A DNA stretch of 64,000 nucleotides from Gemmatimonadaceae bacterium (GTDB lineage: Bacteria; Gemmatimonadota; Gemmatimonadetes; Gemmatimonadales; Gemmatimonadaceae): assembly GCA_019637355.1 (NCBI GenBank), contig JAHBVT010000001.1, positions 1,333,192 through 1,397,191 of the forward strand. The letters are read 5' to 3'. This document shows positions 20,940-29,976 of the stretch, in pieces. The notes beneath the pieces are model-generated. The model did not search any database. It saw only the letters and a program-made list of their open reading frames with translations, and was not told the origin of the DNA. How positions within the stretch are numbered: the first letter of the stretch is position 1; each line of letters starts with the position of its first letter. Made by a program: the position numbers and the translations under genes.

Positions 20940-22588
20940 CCGCCTCGCGAAAGGAGGCACCCGCAGGCACCTCGCGTCCACGGCTCCGCGAACTCGCCGA
21001 GGCCTGCCGCGAACTGGAGAGCCGCCTGCGTCTCGGCGGCGGCCCCGACCGCATCGCCAAGCAGCACGCGCAGGGCAAGCTCACGGCCCGTGAGCGCGTC
21101 GCCGGCTTGAAGGACCCGCGAAGCGCCTTCCTCGAGTTCGGTCTGCTCGTCGCGCACGACCAGTACGACGGCGAGGCGCCCGGCGCCGGCGTCGTCACCG
21201 GCATCATCCAGGTGCAGGGCCGCGAGTGCGTCGTCGTCGCCAACGATGCGACGGTGAAGGCGGGCTCCTGGTGGCCGGAGACGATTCCCAAGATCCTGCG
21301 CGCGCAGGAATGCGCGATGCGCTGCCGCATCCCGATCATCTACCTCGTGGATTCGGCGGGCGTGAACCTGCCGTACCAAGGCGGCGTCTTTCCCGGCCAG
21401 TATGGGGCGGCCCGCATCTTCTATTACAACTCGTTGATGCGGCGCTTCCTGCGGATTCCGCAGCTCGCGGCGGTGATGGGGCAGTGCGTGGCGGGCGGCG
21501 CGTATCTCCCGGCGCTCAGCGACGTCATCCTGATGGTGAAAGGCAGCTCCTTTATGGGGCTCGGTGGCCCGAACTTGGTGAAGGGCGCCACCGGCCAGTC
21601 CGTGGACGGCGAGACGCTCGGCGGCGCGACGATGCACACCACCGTCAGTGGCGTGGCGCACTACGAGGCCGCCGACGACGCCAGCTGCCTGCAGATGCTG
21701 CGCGACCAGGTGGCGCGGCTCGCGCCGCCGCCGCGCGTGGCTCCGCACGATCCGACGGCCACGCCGCGCACGGACCCGCAGGCGCTCTACGACATCCTGC
21801 CCAGCGACCACCGGATGTCCTACGACGTCCACGAGGCGTTGGCGGCGCTTCTCGACGACGGCGCACTGGACGAGTTCCAGCCGAACCTCGCGCGCGAGAT
21901 GATCTGCGGCGACGCGCGCGTCGAAGGCATTCCGGTCGGCGTCATCGCGAACGCGCGCGGACTCATCAAGGGGCGCGCCGGTGAGCAGCCCCGCTTCGGC
22001 GGCATCATCTACGCGGAGAGCGCCGAGAAGGTCGCGTTCTTCATCGAGCGATGCGACCGCCAGGGCATCCCGCTGCTCTTCGTGCAGGACGTTTCCGGCT
22101 TTATGGTCGGCAAGGAGGCCGAGCACGAAGGCATCATCCGTGCGGGCGCCCGCTGGGTGGAGGCGATGGCCACGGCGACGGTGCCCAAGCTCGTCCTCAC
22201 GGTCAACCACGCGAGCGGCGCGGGCTACTACGCGATGGCGGGGCAGGGCTTCGACCCCGACTTCATCTTCTCCTGGCCCACCGGCCGGATGGCGGTGATG
22301 GAAGGCGAGTCGGCCGTGGCTGCCGTGCACGGACCCGCACTCGCGGCGGCAAAGGCGTCGGGCAAGGATCCGTCGCCGGCGGTGCAGGCGGCCATCGACG
22401 AGATGCGCGATGACTACGAGCAGCAACTCGATGCGCGTTACGCTGGAGCGCGCGGCTACATCGATGCGATCGTCTACCCTGAAGACACTCGGGCGACTTT
22501 GGCGATGGCCCTCCGCGCTGCCTGGCAGAATCCCGGTCCGCACCTCGGCCCGTATGTGATTCCGCCGCTCGTCGGTCCGACGCGCTGA
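20936..22588 (+). CDS. Acyl-CoA carboxylase, carboxyltransferase (beta) subunit
   Basis: A 550-residue carboxyltransferase of the biotin-dependent acyl-CoA carboxylase family (crotonase fold, two halves). [53 protein letters not shown] in the first half and [26 protein letters not shown] in the second are conserved. The first-half spacing resembles methylcrotonyl-CoA carboxylase beta more than acetyl-CoA carboxylase; propionyl-CoA remains possible. The biotin carboxylase/biotin-carrier subunit is not in the window. GTG 20936 overlaps the B12 subunit stop, so carboxylation and mutase are linked. Confidence 0.9.
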   Translation: MTASRKEAPAGTSRPRLRELAEACRELESRLRLGGGPDRIAKQHAQGKLTARERVAGLKDPRSAFLEFGLLVAHDQYDGEAPGAGVVTGIIQVQGRECVVVANDATVKAGSWWPETIPKILRAQECAMRCRIPIIYLVDSAGVNLPYQGGVFPGQYGAARIFYYNSLMRRFLRIPQLAAVMGQCVAGGAYLPALSDVILMVKGSSFMGLGGPNLVKGATGQSVDGETLGGATMHTTVSGVAHYEAADDASCLQMLRDQVARLAPPPRVAPHDPTATPRTDPQALYDILPSDHRMSYDVHEALAALLDDGALDEFQPNLAREMICGDARVEGIPVGVIANARGLIKGRAGEQPRFGGIIYAESAEKVAFFIERCDRQGIPLLFVQDVSGFMVGKEAEHEGIIRAGARWVEAMATATVPKLVLTVNHASGAGYYAMAGQGFDPDFIFSWPTGRMAVMEGESAVAAVHGPALAAAKASGKDPSPAVQAAIDEMRDDYEQQLDARYAGARGYIDAIVYPEDTRATLAMALRAAWQNPGPHLGPYVIPPLVGPTR

Positions 22589-22604
22589 CGCGCGGCCGCG
22601 TGTG

Positions 22605-23663
22605 ATGTCCACAAGCGCGTTCGTCATTTACGGGGCCACCGGCTACACCGGGCGGCTGATCGTCGCGGAAGCGCTGGCCCAGGGGCTGCGGCCGGTGATT
22701 TCCGGTCGCGATGCCGCATCGCTCGCGGTGTTCGCTGCCGAGACGAGGCTGGAGTCGCGCCCTGCTTCCCTCGACGATCCGGTGGCGCTCGACCGCGCCC
22801 TCTCCGGAATGCGCGCGGTCCTCCATTGCGCCGGCCCGTTCCACCGGATGGCTGGCCCGATGCTCGAGGCCTGCCTGCGCAATCGCGTGCACTATCTGGA
22901 TATCACCGGCGAGATCGCAGTCTTCGAGCGGATGGCGGCGGCAGACGCAGAGGCGCGCGAGGCTGGCATCGTCGTGCTCCCGGGCGTCGGCTTCGACGTC
23001 GTCCCCAGCGACTGCTTGGCCGCGCACCTGAGTCGCCGCCTGCCGGATGCCGCCTCGCTGACGCTCGCGTTCACCGGAGGCACGGGCCTCTCCCGCGGCA
23101 CCGCGACGACGATGGTCGAGGGGATCGCGCAGGGCGGCGCGCTGCGTCGGGGTGGACGCCTCGTGAGGGTGCCAGCCGCGTACGCTACGCGCGAGATCGA
23201 CTTCGGTGACCGCACGCGCCACTGCGTGACGATCCCGTGGGGCGATGTCTCCACGGCGTTCCACTCGACCGGGATCCCCGACATCGCGGTCTATACCGCC
23301 GTGCCGCGGAAGACGGTTCGGTTGATGCGCCTCGCGCGCCCCCTGCTGCCCTTGCTGGGTATGGCGCCGATGCAGCGGCTGCTCAAGGCGCGAATCGCGG
23401 CGCGGACGCCCGGGCCGAGTGCGGAACGGCGTGCGGGCGCGCAAAGCCGTCTCTGGGGTGAGGCGACCGCGCCGGATGGTCGTTCGGCGCAGGCCCGAGT
23501 CGTCGCGCCGGACGGCTATACACTCACGGCACTGACGGCGGTCGCGGCGGCTGTCCGCGTGGCGGAGGGCACAGTGGCCGCGGGATTCCAAACGCCCTCA
23601 CGCGCCTTCGGCGCGGACTTCATCCTGACGATACCTGGCACCGCGCGAGAGGACCTCCCGTGA
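22605..23663 (+). CDS. Saccharopine dehydrogenase-like / trans-acting enoyl reductase family protein
   Basis: A 352-residue NAD(P)-binding protein. FVIYGATGYTGRLIVAEAL is the Rossmann glycine motif, followed by AVLHCAGPFHRMAGPMLEACL, HYLDITGEIAVFE and LPGVGFDVVPSDCLAAHLSRRLP, the pattern of the saccharopine dehydrogenase NADP-binding family that includes mycobacterial trans-acting enoyl reductases. Substrate unknown; its place after a carboxylase in the same operon suggests acyl-chain chemistry, not lysine degradation. ATG 22605 is preferred over the adjacent GTG 22602. The stop overlaps the next gene by four bases. Confidence 0.8.
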   Translation: MSTSAFVIYGATGYTGRLIVAEALAQGLRPVISGRDAASLAVFAAETRLESRPASLDDPVALDRALSGMRAVLHCAGPFHRMAGPMLEACLRNRVHYLDITGEIAVFERMAAADAEAREAGIVVLPGVGFDVVPSDCLAAHLSRRLPDAASLTLAFTGGTGLSRGTATTMVEGIAQGGALRRGGRLVRVPAAYATREIDFGDRTRHCVTIPWGDVSTAFHSTGIPDIAVYTAVPRKTVRLMRLARPLLPLLGMAPMQRLLKARIAARTPGPSAERRAGAQSRLWGEATAPDGRSAQARVVAPDGYTLTALTAVAAAVRVAEGTVAAGFQTPSRAFGADFILTIPGTAREDLP

Positions 23664-23848
23664 TCCCGGTGCACACGGCCAAGCTCGTGCTCGCGCTCGC
23701 GGGGGTGTTGGTGTTCTTCGTCGGGGCCAAGCTCGGCCTCGAGTGGTTGCGGTGGGCGGGCATCGCGCTCGTGGCCATCGCTTGGTTTCTGCGCTTCTAC
23801 CGTTCGCGCAGGGCGCCGGACCAGCCGCCCGCAGCGCAGTCGCCTTAG
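23660..23848 (+). CDS. Small membrane protein, unknown
   Basis: A 62-residue protein from GTG 23660, overlapping the previous stop (GTGA). Two hydrophobic stretches (LVLALAGVLVFFVGAKL and GIALVAIAWFL) are followed by a basic, proline-containing tail (RSRRAPDQPPA). No family is recognised. The overlap with the enoyl-reductase-like gene and good third-position GC support it as a real gene. Its end overlaps the convergent small gene by four bases. Confidence 0.6.
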   Translation: MIPVHTAKLVLALAGVLVFFVGAKLGLEWLRWAGIALVAIAWFLRFYRSRRAPDQPPAAQSP

Positions 23849-24117
23849 CCCTTGAGCCGGTAGGGATCCTTCACGTCGCTGGCGCCGGCGCGGGCGCCGA
23901 GCCCCACCGACAGGCCAAAGGCAATCGCCGTCGGCGCTCCGACAAACGGCAGGAGCCAGACGACAGGCCAGGCGAGGACCATCGCAGCGACTCCGGCGAC
24001 GATGGCGGCACCGCCCGTCAGGGCGGCATCGACGTAGCGCAGACGCTCGCGGACGAATCGGCGAGCGGTCGCGTAGCCAAACCACGCCACGCCCAGGGCA
24101 ATCAGGGTTCCAATCAT
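23845..24117 (-). CDS. Small membrane protein, unknown
   Basis: A 90-residue protein hidden at the end of a much longer open frame. ATG 24117 is supported by a good ribosome-binding site (GGAGG nine bases upstream on the minus strand). Two or three hydrophobic helices (MIGTLIALGVAWFGYATARR; GGAAIVAGVAAMVLAWPVVWLLPFVG) are followed by a polar end (DVKDPYRLKG). No family recognised. It is one of the few genes here with a strong Shine-Dalgarno. Confidence 0.65.
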   Translation of the reverse strand: MIGTLIALGVAWFGYATARRFVRERLRYVDAALTGGAAIVAGVAAMVLAWPVVWLLPFVGAPTAIAFGLSVGLGARAGASDVKDPYRLKG

Positions 24118-24186
24118 TGGTATAGCCTCCGTGTGGGGCCCTACGCCGCCGTCCGGAGGGCGGTTTCGCCCCGTCACCGTCCGCCC

Positions 24187-24215
24187 TTGTTCGCAGGCAG
24201 TCAGGGGCTGAGATT
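24187..24215 (+). promoter_or_regulatory. Candidate promoter of the DinB-like gene
   Basis: TTGTTC (24187-24192) and GAGATT (24210-24215) are 17 bases apart; the hexamer ends seven bases before ATG 24223, and no Shine-Dalgarno is present. Confidence 0.35.
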
Positions 24216-24222
24216 CCTGCCT

Positions 24223-24765
24223 ATGAGCATCGGTGACCGGCGCGTCCAAGTACTCGAGCAGGAACTCGCGGCGGTGCGTCGTGAATTCGAGGCGGCGCTC
24301 GCGGCGGTGCCCGAGCACCAGCGGCACGCGGCGCCGCCGGGGCAGTGGACGCCGGCCCAGATCGTGTGGCACCTCGCCAAGGTCGAGCGCGGCGTCGCCC
24401 GCCTGCTCGAGCGCAAGAACGCCGAGATCGGCCCGATGGCGACGGTGCCGCCGGGGCCGTCGGTGCACGGCGTCCTGAAGCTGCTGGACAAGTTCACGTT
24501 TGCCGATCGGTCGCGGAAGCTCACTGCTCCGGAGGGGCTGGCGCCGCCCGGTGAGGTTGACCTGATTGCGGAGCGTGGGCGTTGGGCGGATGGGCGCGTG
24601 CAACTCTTGGCCATCGCCTACGAGGCGGGACCGCGGCTCTCGCTGATTCGCCACGACCATCCGTTCTTCGGGCCCTTCGATGGCTGGCAGTGGGTCCTGA
24701 TGATCGCGCGGCACGAACAGCGGCACCTGCTCCAGATGCTCGAAGTCGTCGCCGCCACCAAGTAG
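24223..24765 (+). CDS. DinB-like superfamily protein
   Basis: A 180-residue four-helix-bundle protein. The metal-binding His residues expected for DinB/YfiT proteins are visible in IVWHLAKVERG near residue 45 and in MIARHEQRHLLQML near the C-terminus. Members include thiol-dependent transferases acting on mycothiol, bacillithiol or glutathione, but most have no assigned substrate. The ATG at 24223 is chosen because the conserved domain starts soon after; the frame upstream is shadow of the antisense membrane gene. Confidence 0.8.
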   Translation: MSIGDRRVQVLEQELAAVRREFEAALAAVPEHQRHAAPPGQWTPAQIVWHLAKVERGVARLLERKNAEIGPMATVPPGPSVHGVLKLLDKFTFADRSRKLTAPEGLAPPGEVDLIAERGRWADGRVQLLAIAYEAGPRLSLIRHDHPFFGPFDGWQWVLMIARHEQRHLLQMLEVVAATK

Positions 24766-24798
24766 CGCGCGGCACGCTTCGGCCCCCGCCGGCGCGGT

Positions 24799-24804
24799 TA
24801 GATT
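24799..24804 (+). promoter_or_regulatory. Candidate -10 element of the peptidase U32 gene
   Basis: TAGATT ends exactly six bases before the GTG start at 24811, with no Shine-Dalgarno between. A -35 is not clear (TTCGGC at 24778 has a short 15-base spacer). Confidence 0.35.
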
Positions 24805-24810
24805 GCCGGG

Positions 24811-27291
24811 GTGACCCGTCGTCCGATTCCTGAACTGCTCGCGCCTGCTGGCTCGCTCGACGCCGTGCGCGCGGCCGTGGCCAACGGCGCCAACGCCGTG
24901 TACTGCGGGGCGTCCAAGTTCAATGCCCGCGACGATGGCGCCCAGCTCAGCCTCGACGAGCTTGAGCAGGCCTGCCTGATCGCGCACGAGCGCGGGGCGC
25001 GCATCTACCTCACGCTCAACATCCTGATCAAGCCGCAGGAGATGGCGGACGCGCTCGCCTACCTCGGCGAGTGCATCGACCGCGGCGTCGACGCCGCCAT
25101 CGTCCAGGACATCGGCCTCATCCGGATGATCCAGCGGGTGTACCCGAGCTTCGAGATTCACGGATCCACTCAACTCACGGTCCACGACGAGAGCGCGGCG
25201 CGGGTGATGGAGCGCCTGGGGATCGATCGCGTGGTGCTCGCGCGCGAGAACACGCTGGACGACATCCGGGCCATCCGCCAAGCAGTACCGAACCTCGGGC
25301 TCGAGACTTTCGTGCACGGGGCGCTCTGCATCGCGTACAGCGGACAGTGCTATATGTCCGGGATGATCTCCGAGCGCAGCGCAAACCGGGGCTCCTGCGC
25401 GCAATCCTGCCGCAAGGACTACGTGCTTCGCGACGCCGCGACGGGCGCCGAACTGGACCGTGGCTATCTCATCTCCGCGAAGGACTTGGGCGCGTGGGAG
25501 CACCTAGCCGAGCTTGCCGAGGCGGGCGTCGGCTGCCTGAAGATCGAAGGCCGCAAGAAGAAGCCCGAGTTCGTCGCGACGGTCACGAAGGGCTACCGCG
25601 AGTTCCTCGGGCGGGTTGAGCAGGGGCGCTTCGCGGCACCGAGCTTCGAGGAAGTGCAGCCGCTGGTGCAGATCTTCTCACGCGGCTTCACCGGAGGGAT
25701 GTACGGCGGGCGCGAGGGACGCGGCTACATCACGCGCACGCAGCCGGACAACCGCGGGCTCGAACTCGGCACCGTCGTCGGCTTCGAGCACGGCGAAGTC
25801 ATCGTCGACGTCCGGGCGCCGATCGCCGAGCGCGATGGGCTCGGCTTCGAGCCGCCGGCCGGCGGGCATCTCGAGAGCGTCGGCTTCGCGGCGGGTCCGG
25901 TGCGCACCGTGCAGCACAGGGACGGCATCTGGCGGCAGGCGATCAAGGCGCGCAAGACAGTCCCGCTCGGCTGGACGGTGGTGCGCAACGCGCAGGTGTC
26001 GCTGCTCGAATCCGCGCGGTCCACCTACGAAGGGCTGGGTGTGGGCAAGCGCCGTCGCGTGGGGCTCAGCATCAGGTGCTTCGGGTCAGCCGGGGGACCG
26101 CTCAAAGCGGTCTTCGTCGCAGGGGAGGATCGCGTGGAGGTCCGCAGCGACGTCCCGCTGGCCCCGGCGCAGAAGCGCGCATTGGACGTCGCGCAGTTGC
26201 GGGAGCAGTTCAGCCGGCTCGGAGAGTCGCCCTTCGTGCTCGGCGAACTCGACGCCGGAGGCGTGGCGGCCGGGCTCTTCCTGCCCGTGTCGGAGTTGAA
26301 TCGGATGCGCCAGGACGCCGTCGCGGCGCTCACGGAGCGGCGCGGCTGGGAACTCGGGACTGCGCTGGCCGAGCGGCAGGCGGCGATCGGCGCGGCGTTG
26401 CAGGTAGCGGCCGCGTCGGTGCACGAACCAGCCCAGGCGCCGCAGTTGGTCGCTGAAGTCTGGCGCACGGCGGACGCCGATGCGGCGCTTGCGGCAGGTG
26501 CCGATGTGATTGTCTTCGACCCCTTCCTGCGCCACCCGTTCTCGAGCGTGCGCAGCGTCGAGGCGCTGGCCGATCGCGTGGCCGTGGCGGGCGCACAGTT
26601 CCGTCTACGGCTCCCGACCATCGTGCGCCCCGAGGACCGCAAGAAGCTGGACAAGTGGCTGGCGATGGGCACTGCGTTGGTGACCGGACATCTCGGTCAC
26701 CTGGCGGAGTTCGCTGCGGCGGGGCGCGAGGTCTATGCCGACTATGCGGTGAACTGCTTCAACGTGCAGGCCGCGCAGGAGCTGTTCGCGCTCGGTGCGA
26801 AGGGTATCACGGCGTCGGTCGAGCTCACCGCCGACGAGATCGGGCAGCTGGTCGCGCCTTGGGGCGGAGCGGGTTTCGAGGTGTTCCTCCACGGCCGCCC
26901 CGAGGGGATGACGCTGGAACACTGCGTGCTCAGCGCCGCCTTCGATCGTACGCCGACGCATTGCCGCGACCTCTGCACCAAGCAGCACGTCGATACCCGC
27001 CTGACCGACCCGGCCGGTTACGAGTTCCCTGTCGCAACAGACTACGCCTGCCGCAACCGGCTGTTGCATTCGCGTTCGATCGAAGGCAGTGAGTTCCTTC
27101 CACAGTTACTGGCGATGGGAATCCGGTCGTATCGGCTGGTCTTTAACGTGCCAGACGATGCGGTCGCGGCGCGCGTGGCGGCGTACCGCGATGCGCTCGA
27201 TGGTGCGGTGTCGGGCGCGAAGCCCTCGCGGAAGCCGCGCGCGGTGCTCGGTGACGCCGTGACCCGCGGGCACTTCGCGCGCGCAGTCTAG
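24811..27291 (+). CDS. Peptidase U32 family protein (RNA hydroxylation-type), long form
   Basis: An 826-residue member of the U32 family. PELLAPAGSLDAVRAAVANGANAVYCGASKFNARD opens the first domain, and FVHGALCIAYSGQCYMSG followed by NRGSCAQSCRKDY carries the conserved Cys set. A second, related region in the C-terminal half (VFLHGRPEGMTLEHCVLS, then HCRDLCTKQH) contributes further Cys residues. Despite the peptidase name, studied bacterial members (RlhA, TrhP) are needed for cytidine or uridine hydroxylation in rRNA and tRNA, probably with iron-sulfur centres; that role is likely but not proved here. GTG 24811 begins right at the domain. The stop overlaps the convergent kinase stop. Confidence 0.85.
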   Translation: MTRRPIPELLAPAGSLDAVRAAVANGANAVYCGASKFNARDDGAQLSLDELEQACLIAHERGARIYLTLNILIKPQEMADALAYLGECIDRGVDAAIVQDIGLIRMIQRVYPSFEIHGSTQLTVHDESAARVMERLGIDRVVLARENTLDDIRAIRQAVPNLGLETFVHGALCIAYSGQCYMSGMISERSANRGSCAQSCRKDYVLRDAATGAELDRGYLISAKDLGAWEHLAELAEAGVGCLKIEGRKKKPEFVATVTKGYREFLGRVEQGRFAAPSFEEVQPLVQIFSRGFTGGMYGGREGRGYITRTQPDNRGLELGTVVGFEHGEVIVDVRAPIAERDGLGFEPPAGGHLESVGFAAGPVRTVQHRDGIWRQAIKARKTVPLGWTVVRNAQVSLLESARSTYEGLGVGKRRRVGLSIRCFGSAGGPLKAVFVAGEDRVEVRSDVPLAPAQKRALDVAQLREQFSRLGESPFVLGELDAGGVAAGLFLPVSELNRMRQDAVAALTERRGWELGTALAERQAAIGAALQVAAASVHEPAQAPQLVAEVWRTADADAALAAGADVIVFDPFLRHPFSSVRSVEALADRVAVAGAQFRLRLPTIVRPEDRKKLDKWLAMGTALVTGHLGHLAEFAAAGREVYADYAVNCFNVQAAQELFALGAKGITASVELTADEIGQLVAPWGGAGFEVFLHGRPEGMTLEHCVLSAAFDRTPTHCRDLCTKQHVDTRLTDPAGYEFPVATDYACRNRLLHSRSIEGSEFLPQLLAMGIRSYRLVFNVPDDAVAARVAAYRDALDGAVSGAKPSRKPRAVLGDAVTRGHFARAV

Positions 27292-29939
27292 GCCGTCGGT
27301 TCCCGCGCCGGCGCCGAGCCCAGCACCGCGCGCACCGAGGTCGCGAGGTCATCGAGCGAGAACGGCTTCGGCAACAGGCGCGCACCGGAGGGAGTGCCGT
27401 TGGTCCAACGCAGGGCCTCCTGGCTGAAGCCCGAGATGAACAGCGCGGGCAGCCCGGGCCGCTCGGTTCGGATGCGCGCCACAGCGACGTCGCCGTGGAT
27501 GCCTGGCATCATCAGGTCGCTGACGATGGCATCGATGCGCTGCGTCGGATCCGACGCGATCTCCACGCCGGTCTCGCCATCTTCAGCCACGAGCACGGTG
27601 TATCCCAGCTTGGTGAGCAGCTTCATCGTCACGTCGCGCACCGGAGCTTCGTCTTCCATCAGCAGCACCGTCTCACCGGCGAGCGCACGGGGCAGGGGCG
27701 GTTTCGCCGGGGGCGGGGAGGCTTCGTGCGGTGCCACGATGCGCGGGAGGAACAGTGAGAAGGTCGTGCCGCGGCCGGGAACTGAGCTTACCCGGACTTG
27801 ACCGCCCATCTGCGAGACGGCCCCGTAGACGGTGGCGAGTCCGAGACCGGTTCCGCCGCTGCTGCCCTTCGTCGTGAAGAACGGTTCGAAGATGCGCTCG
27901 AGGTGCTCGGCCGCGATGCCGACGCCGGTATCCTCGACGTCCACGCGCAGCCACTCGCCCTGGTCGAGGCCGTGCGAATCACGGCTGTCGAGGCTGACGC
28001 CGTAGTTCGTCCCTTTCACGCGCAGTGTGCCGCCTTGGGGCATCGCGTCCCGGGCGTTCACGGCGAGGTTGACCATCACCTGCTCGAACGCCGTGGGGTC
28101 GGCGCGGATGGACCACAGCGTCGAGGGGAGGTCGACGTCGAGGTGAATCGTCGGGCCGAGGAGCCGTCGCAGCAAGGGTTCGAGCTCGGCCACGCGAGCG
28201 GGGACGTCGAGCAGCCGCGGTTCGATGAGCTGCTGCCGAGCGAACGCCAGCAGGCGGCGCGTCAACTCGGATCCGCGCTTCACGGACTGCCCGATCTCGT
28301 CCAAATGGGCCGCCACCTCCTCGTCCTCGAGCCCGCGCTCACGCAGGAGCGTGACGTTGCCCACGATGGCCATCAACAGGTTGTTGAAGTCGTGGGCCAC
28401 CCCACCGGCCAGACGGCCGATGGCTTCGAGGCGGCGCGCCGAGACCAGTTCGTCTTCGAGGCGCCGCCGCTCGCGCACGTCGCGCAGCGAGACGATGAGC
28501 CGTTCGCTCCCGTCCGCTTCGGTGTACGGCCGCGAGACGCCTTCCAGCGGCACGTACTCGCCGCTGGCGTTGCGGACGCGCAGCGGGACCACGGTCGGCA
28601 CGGTCGGGTCGTGTGCCAGCGAGCGCTGAAGGGAGTCCGCTACGGTGGGGACGTCCTCCGGATGGATGAACTCTAAACCGTTGCGGCCGACCAACTCATT
28701 GTGGTCGTAGCCGAGGATGCGGCCCACTGACGGGCTGGCGTACTCCACGAGCACGTCGCCGCGAATCTGGAAGATCATATCGCTCGCGTTCTCGATCAGC
28801 GAGCGGAACCATTCCTCGCGCCGGTCGAGCTCGTGCCGTAGGCGTTCTTCCTCCGTGGCATCGTGCGAGAGCACCAGCACGCCGATGATCCGGCCACCTT
28901 CGCGCACCGGCGAGAATCGCACGGCGTAGGTGCGGGGGGCCTGACCCCGAACGAACGTGAACTTGGCACGGCGGACCAGCGCGTCGCCTTGCAGCACGCG
29001 CGTGAATGCCTCGTTCCAGAACGCCGCTGTCCACTCGTCCATATGCGGCACGATCGGCAGTCCCGGGGCCAGGCGCACGCCTCGACCGAGCTCGACGAGC
29101 TCGAGGAAGCGCGAGTTCGCGCTCAAGAGCTTGCCGTCCGTATCCACGATGAAGACCGGGTCGGGACTCGTGGCCAAGGCCGTCGCGAGCGCAGCCTCGC
29201 TGGCCGTCGCCGTGCGCTCGGCGGTGCTTCGCGCCTCAGCTTCTTGAACGGCGGTCTCGCGCTCCACTTCCAGCAGCGTGATGAGCATCCCGCTGCCCAT
29301 TCCCACGAGCAGCAGCGGCAGGCCGCCGAAGGTGAGGAATTGGGCGAGGATCGGACTGGGGCCGAGGAAGTGCGTCAGCGGTTCCAGGAGCCGCAGTGCG
29401 GCGTAGGCCAGGAGGCTGCCGGCTAGCAGCGTGCGGGCCAGGCCGGTGGTTTCCGTGCGGAAGCGCAGCAGTTGCAGGCCCACCGCCGCATAGCAACTGC
29501 CCCAGGCGAGCGCGAGCAGCGACACGCGGACGAGGTACAGCCGCATCGAGGCATCGGATCGCGGTTCCACGGGCACGAAGAGCAGTACCGCCGCCGCGCC
29601 GAGCACGACCGTGAGCGCGAAGACCCTCCACGACGGTCGCGGAGTGCCGGGGGCACAGAGCGTGCGCATTCCCGCCTCGAGCCGCGTGAGATGCCACCAC
29701 GCCGCACCGATGGACAGCACCGAGAAGCCGATTCGCCAAGGCGCGAGTGCAGTCGCGTTGACGGCGATCAGTGCGAGACCTGCGGCCAGTGCGTAGAGGC
29801 CTAGTGCCACCCAGGTCCACATCCACTCGCGCACGTACGGGCGATCGTGCCGCGCGGCCAAGTCGCGGAACGCCAGCGCGAACCCGATCGCCACCGCGAC
29901 CAGGAGCCCCGACGCTGAGACGAACAGCGGGATGCGCAC
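27288..29939 (-). CDS. Membrane hybrid histidine kinase with two PAS domains
   Basis: An 883-residue kinase from GTG 29939. About seven hydrophobic helices occupy residues 1-230. Two PAS regions follow (VFIVDTDGKLLSANSRFLELV; FQIRGDVLVEYASPSVGRILGYD), then HisKA with the phospho-His in GRLAGGVAHDFNNLLMAI, HATPase motifs (NLAVNARDAM, DTGVGI, GGTGLGLATVYG) and a C-terminal receiver with the acceptor Asp in AIVSDLMMPGIHG. A TATCTT hexamer ends six bases before the start. It is divergent from recQ. No partner regulator is adjacent. Confidence 0.92.
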   Translation of the reverse strand: MRIPLFVSASGLLVAVAIGFALAFRDLAARHDRPYVREWMWTWVALGLYALAAGLALIAVNATALAPWRIGFSVLSIGAAWWHLTRLEAGMRTLCAPGTPRPSWRVFALTVVLGAAAVLLFVPVEPRSDASMRLYLVRVSLLALAWGSCYAAVGLQLLRFRTETTGLARTLLAGSLLAYAALRLLEPLTHFLGPSPILAQFLTFGGLPLLLVGMGSGMLITLLEVERETAVQEAEARSTAERTATASEAALATALATSPDPVFIVDTDGKLLSANSRFLELVELGRGVRLAPGLPIVPHMDEWTAAFWNEAFTRVLQGDALVRRAKFTFVRGQAPRTYAVRFSPVREGGRIIGVLVLSHDATEEERLRHELDRREEWFRSLIENASDMIFQIRGDVLVEYASPSVGRILGYDHNELVGRNGLEFIHPEDVPTVADSLQRSLAHDPTVPTVVPLRVRNASGEYVPLEGVSRPYTEADGSERLIVSLRDVRERRRLEDELVSARRLEAIGRLAGGVAHDFNNLLMAIVGNVTLLRERGLEDEEVAAHLDEIGQSVKRGSELTRRLLAFARQQLIEPRLLDVPARVAELEPLLRRLLGPTIHLDVDLPSTLWSIRADPTAFEQVMVNLAVNARDAMPQGGTLRVKGTNYGVSLDSRDSHGLDQGEWLRVDVEDTGVGIAAEHLERIFEPFFTTKGSSGGTGLGLATVYGAVSQMGGQVRVSSVPGRGTTFSLFLPRIVAPHEASPPPAKPPLPRALAGETVLLMEDEAPVRDVTMKLLTKLGYTVLVAEDGETGVEIASDPTQRIDAIVSDLMMPGIHGDVAVARIRTERPGLPALFISGFSQEALRWTNGTPSGARLLPKPFSLDDLATSVRAVLGSAPAREPTA

Positions 29940-29945
29940 GAATGG

Positions 29946-29951
29946 AAGATA
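29946..29951 (-). promoter_or_regulatory. Candidate -10 element of the membrane kinase gene
   Basis: TATCTT (29951-29946, minus strand) ends six bases before the GTG start at 29939. No clear -35 was found. Confidence 0.35.
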
Positions 29952-29976
29952 GCGCCGGCCCGCCGGCAATGAAGCG

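Noticed and set aside
17836-24215. Shared stretch GTCAGGGGCTGAGA near 17836 and 24200 as a regulatory element
   Set aside because: One copy lies inside the kinase coding region and the other in a promoter spacer on the opposite relative orientation; two copies are not evidence of a family.
23845-25503. A 552-codon minus-strand frame taken as one protein
   Set aside because: Only the last 90 codons have a ribosome-binding site and a coherent membrane protein; the rest is antisense to the DinB-like and U32 genes.
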